This document shows positions 62,675-64,000 of a stretch of DNA of 64,000 nt, in pieces. The notes under the pieces were generated by a model. The model was given only the letters and a program-made list of their open reading frames with translations, had not been told where the DNA came from and searched no databases. The translations under genes and the position numbers were made by a program. Positions within the stretch are counted from its first letter, which is position 1. Each line of letters begins with the position of its first letter. The DNA is from Jacaranda mimosifolia (lineage: Eukaryota; Streptophyta; Magnoliopsida; Lamiales; Bignoniaceae), in assembly GCA_018894105.1 (NCBI GenBank), contig CM032121.1:24211730-24275729 (forward strand), written 5' to 3'.

Positions 62675-64000
62675 ATAATCATGGGTGTTGGGGGCAAAAG
62701 CTCACAGTTTTTGAGAAGAAAATTAGCAATAAGTTGGTCATACAGTTTTTCCATCTCATTCACATTTATGAATTAAGTCAATTCACCCAAATATAAGTTG
62801 ATTAAGACTTTTTCAAAATGTTGCAAATTCATAATACAAAAATTAATCATATCAATTAGTGATCTTTCAATAATTAACGTTTCTAACGCACTAGTAACCA
62901 TTTTGTCTCTGCATTGATAAGTACATTTATGTAATATTTGTTATCTATAATTTAATTTTTATTGCAATCGGAGGTATTTTTTTTCTCATAATATTGTTAT
63001 AGTGAACTCATATGGTATTTGGATTTAACAAGTATTATAAATCTTGGCAGTTTATATGATATTTTTGATACATGTACAATATTATATCTTTTTTTAAAAA
63101 TATCATCTTGATATGTTAGTTTGAATAAAACATAGGGCCAGGTCTACTTCATAGCTTGGTAAGATGTTTTCTATCAAAATCATTGCGAAAGGAATCCTCT
63201 TCTCATCTTGTTTTCTTCCTTTTATTTTGTTCGAAATTGATGCTTGGTGTTGGAGATATTTGATCATCGGTTTCCGCATCGTTGGGCTTCAAAGCGGCAA
63301 GGCTCAGATCAAGTGGATCTACCTTTTATTTTCATCTTTCAATCTTCAAAATATAATTCCAGTCGACCTTATTCTTACCTACTTTTGCCTTTGTTGAATA
63401 TCATCTTGGTTCTTTTGTTTTCTTTGTTTCAAAATTCCACATTGTGAAAGAAAGAGTCAAAAAGTTGAAAAAACGTAAAAAAAATCACCAAGAAAGATTA
63501 GAGGCTACGTAAGTGCATCATTTAATTCATTTAATTTGTCTTTATTGCATGTTGCATGTCATTTCTTGCCCATTTCCATTATTTTCCTTTATTTAGCCAT
63601 CTCTTTGAATTAATTCTTCGCTTTTCATTAACATACCTTATGTTCCATATTCTTAACTCTTTACCATTAGTTTTTCTATTCGAATCTTTGAAAAAACAAC
63701 ACACAAATCAACATTCAATCCTATATATTCTTTCCTTTCTTGTGCCCATTTCCACACCATACATTCTTTTAATTCTTTTAATTCCCTTCATTCTAGGCCT
63801 TCAATGCAATTCTTTATTCTTGCTAATTTCATCTTGTAATCAACTTCTTTGCATTTATGTGTCTTTATTACTCTTGAATACCTTTTATTCATTTCTATTT
63901 AGTTCATGGGTAGGTGTAGGAATATCTTTGTTCCAACTGCTTCAAGTTTTGCTCCACATTTGCATTGCTTCATTCTGAGTCACTTAAATGAATCGATAGA
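62675..64000 (+). repeat. satellite monomer M37, dimer type B (3' cut by window)
   Basis: B-type monomer matching M35 throughout the 1326 bp visible. The sequence ends inside the monomer, so the array continues to the right. Confidence 0.9.

Larger units (their letters stand above)
57668..64000 (+). repeat. homogenised dimeric higher-order repeat, period 3342 bp
   Basis: Monomers of 1665 (A) and 1677 (B) alternate A-B-A-B. Copies 3342 bp apart are nearly identical, B more so than A, while A and B differ by two in-phase indels (9 and 3 bp) and scattered bases. This is the most uniform part of the right half and it continues past the window edge. Confidence 0.9.

Noticed and set aside
1..64000. 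CRISPR array, bacterial operon or phage interpretation of the regular repeats
   Set aside because: Monomers are 1.65 kb with no unique spacers; there are no prokaryotic genes or ribosome binding sites, and the CACTA element is of plant type.

Overview
This window looks like plant (probably eudicot) nuclear heterochromatin. About 56 of the 64 kb is one head-to-tail satellite array with an unusually long monomer of about 1.65 kb, strongly AT-rich by eye. I see no convincing protein-coding gene, tRNA or rRNA. The plant assignment rests on a CACTA-type transposon with textbook ends, the very AT-rich intergenic sequence and the kilobase-scale satellite; no host gene is present to confirm it. The open reading frames of 60-140 codons that recur every ~1.65 kb are by-products of the repeat, and the evidence against them is given under rejected items.

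Layout. I set monomer phase 0 (arbitrarily) at the motif ATAATCATAGGTGTTGAG. (1) 1-24200: fourteen complete or nearly complete 'left-type' monomers of 1649-1665 bp that are very similar to each other, plus a fifteenth cut to 1075 bp. (2) 24201-26430 and 33941-57667: older, divergent 'right-type' monomers with many deletions, including a repeated full+short pair at 37817-48837 and a 4385-bp higher-order repeat starting near 49890. (3) 57668-64000: a freshly homogenised dimer (1665 + 1677 = 3342 bp), two copies, running off the window. The array continues beyond both edges.

The array is broken once, at 26431-33940. There, about 507 bp of monomer is replaced by 7510 bp of foreign DNA. 26431-32137 is AT-rich non-coding sequence with simple repeats, a 444-bp tandem duplication, a ~300-bp direct repeat pair 3.7 kb apart and a small GC-rich hairpin island. 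32138-33940 is a non-autonomous CACTA transposon (CACTACAAGAAAA...TTTTTTGTAGTG, 3-bp target duplication ACA) carrying a G-rich degenerate tandem-repeat core.

How it fits together. The variant patterns (alternating monomer lengths, shared deletion junctions, variant blocks recurring 3, 4 or 6 monomers apart) record rounds of unequal exchange and conversion. Several deletion junctions carry 2-6 bp of microhomology. The 3' part of right-type monomers keeps a short reading frame with a coiled-coil-like pattern that may be a relic of an LTR-retrotransposon gag start. That would suggest the satellite grew from tandem retroelement pieces, but this is a low-confidence inference.
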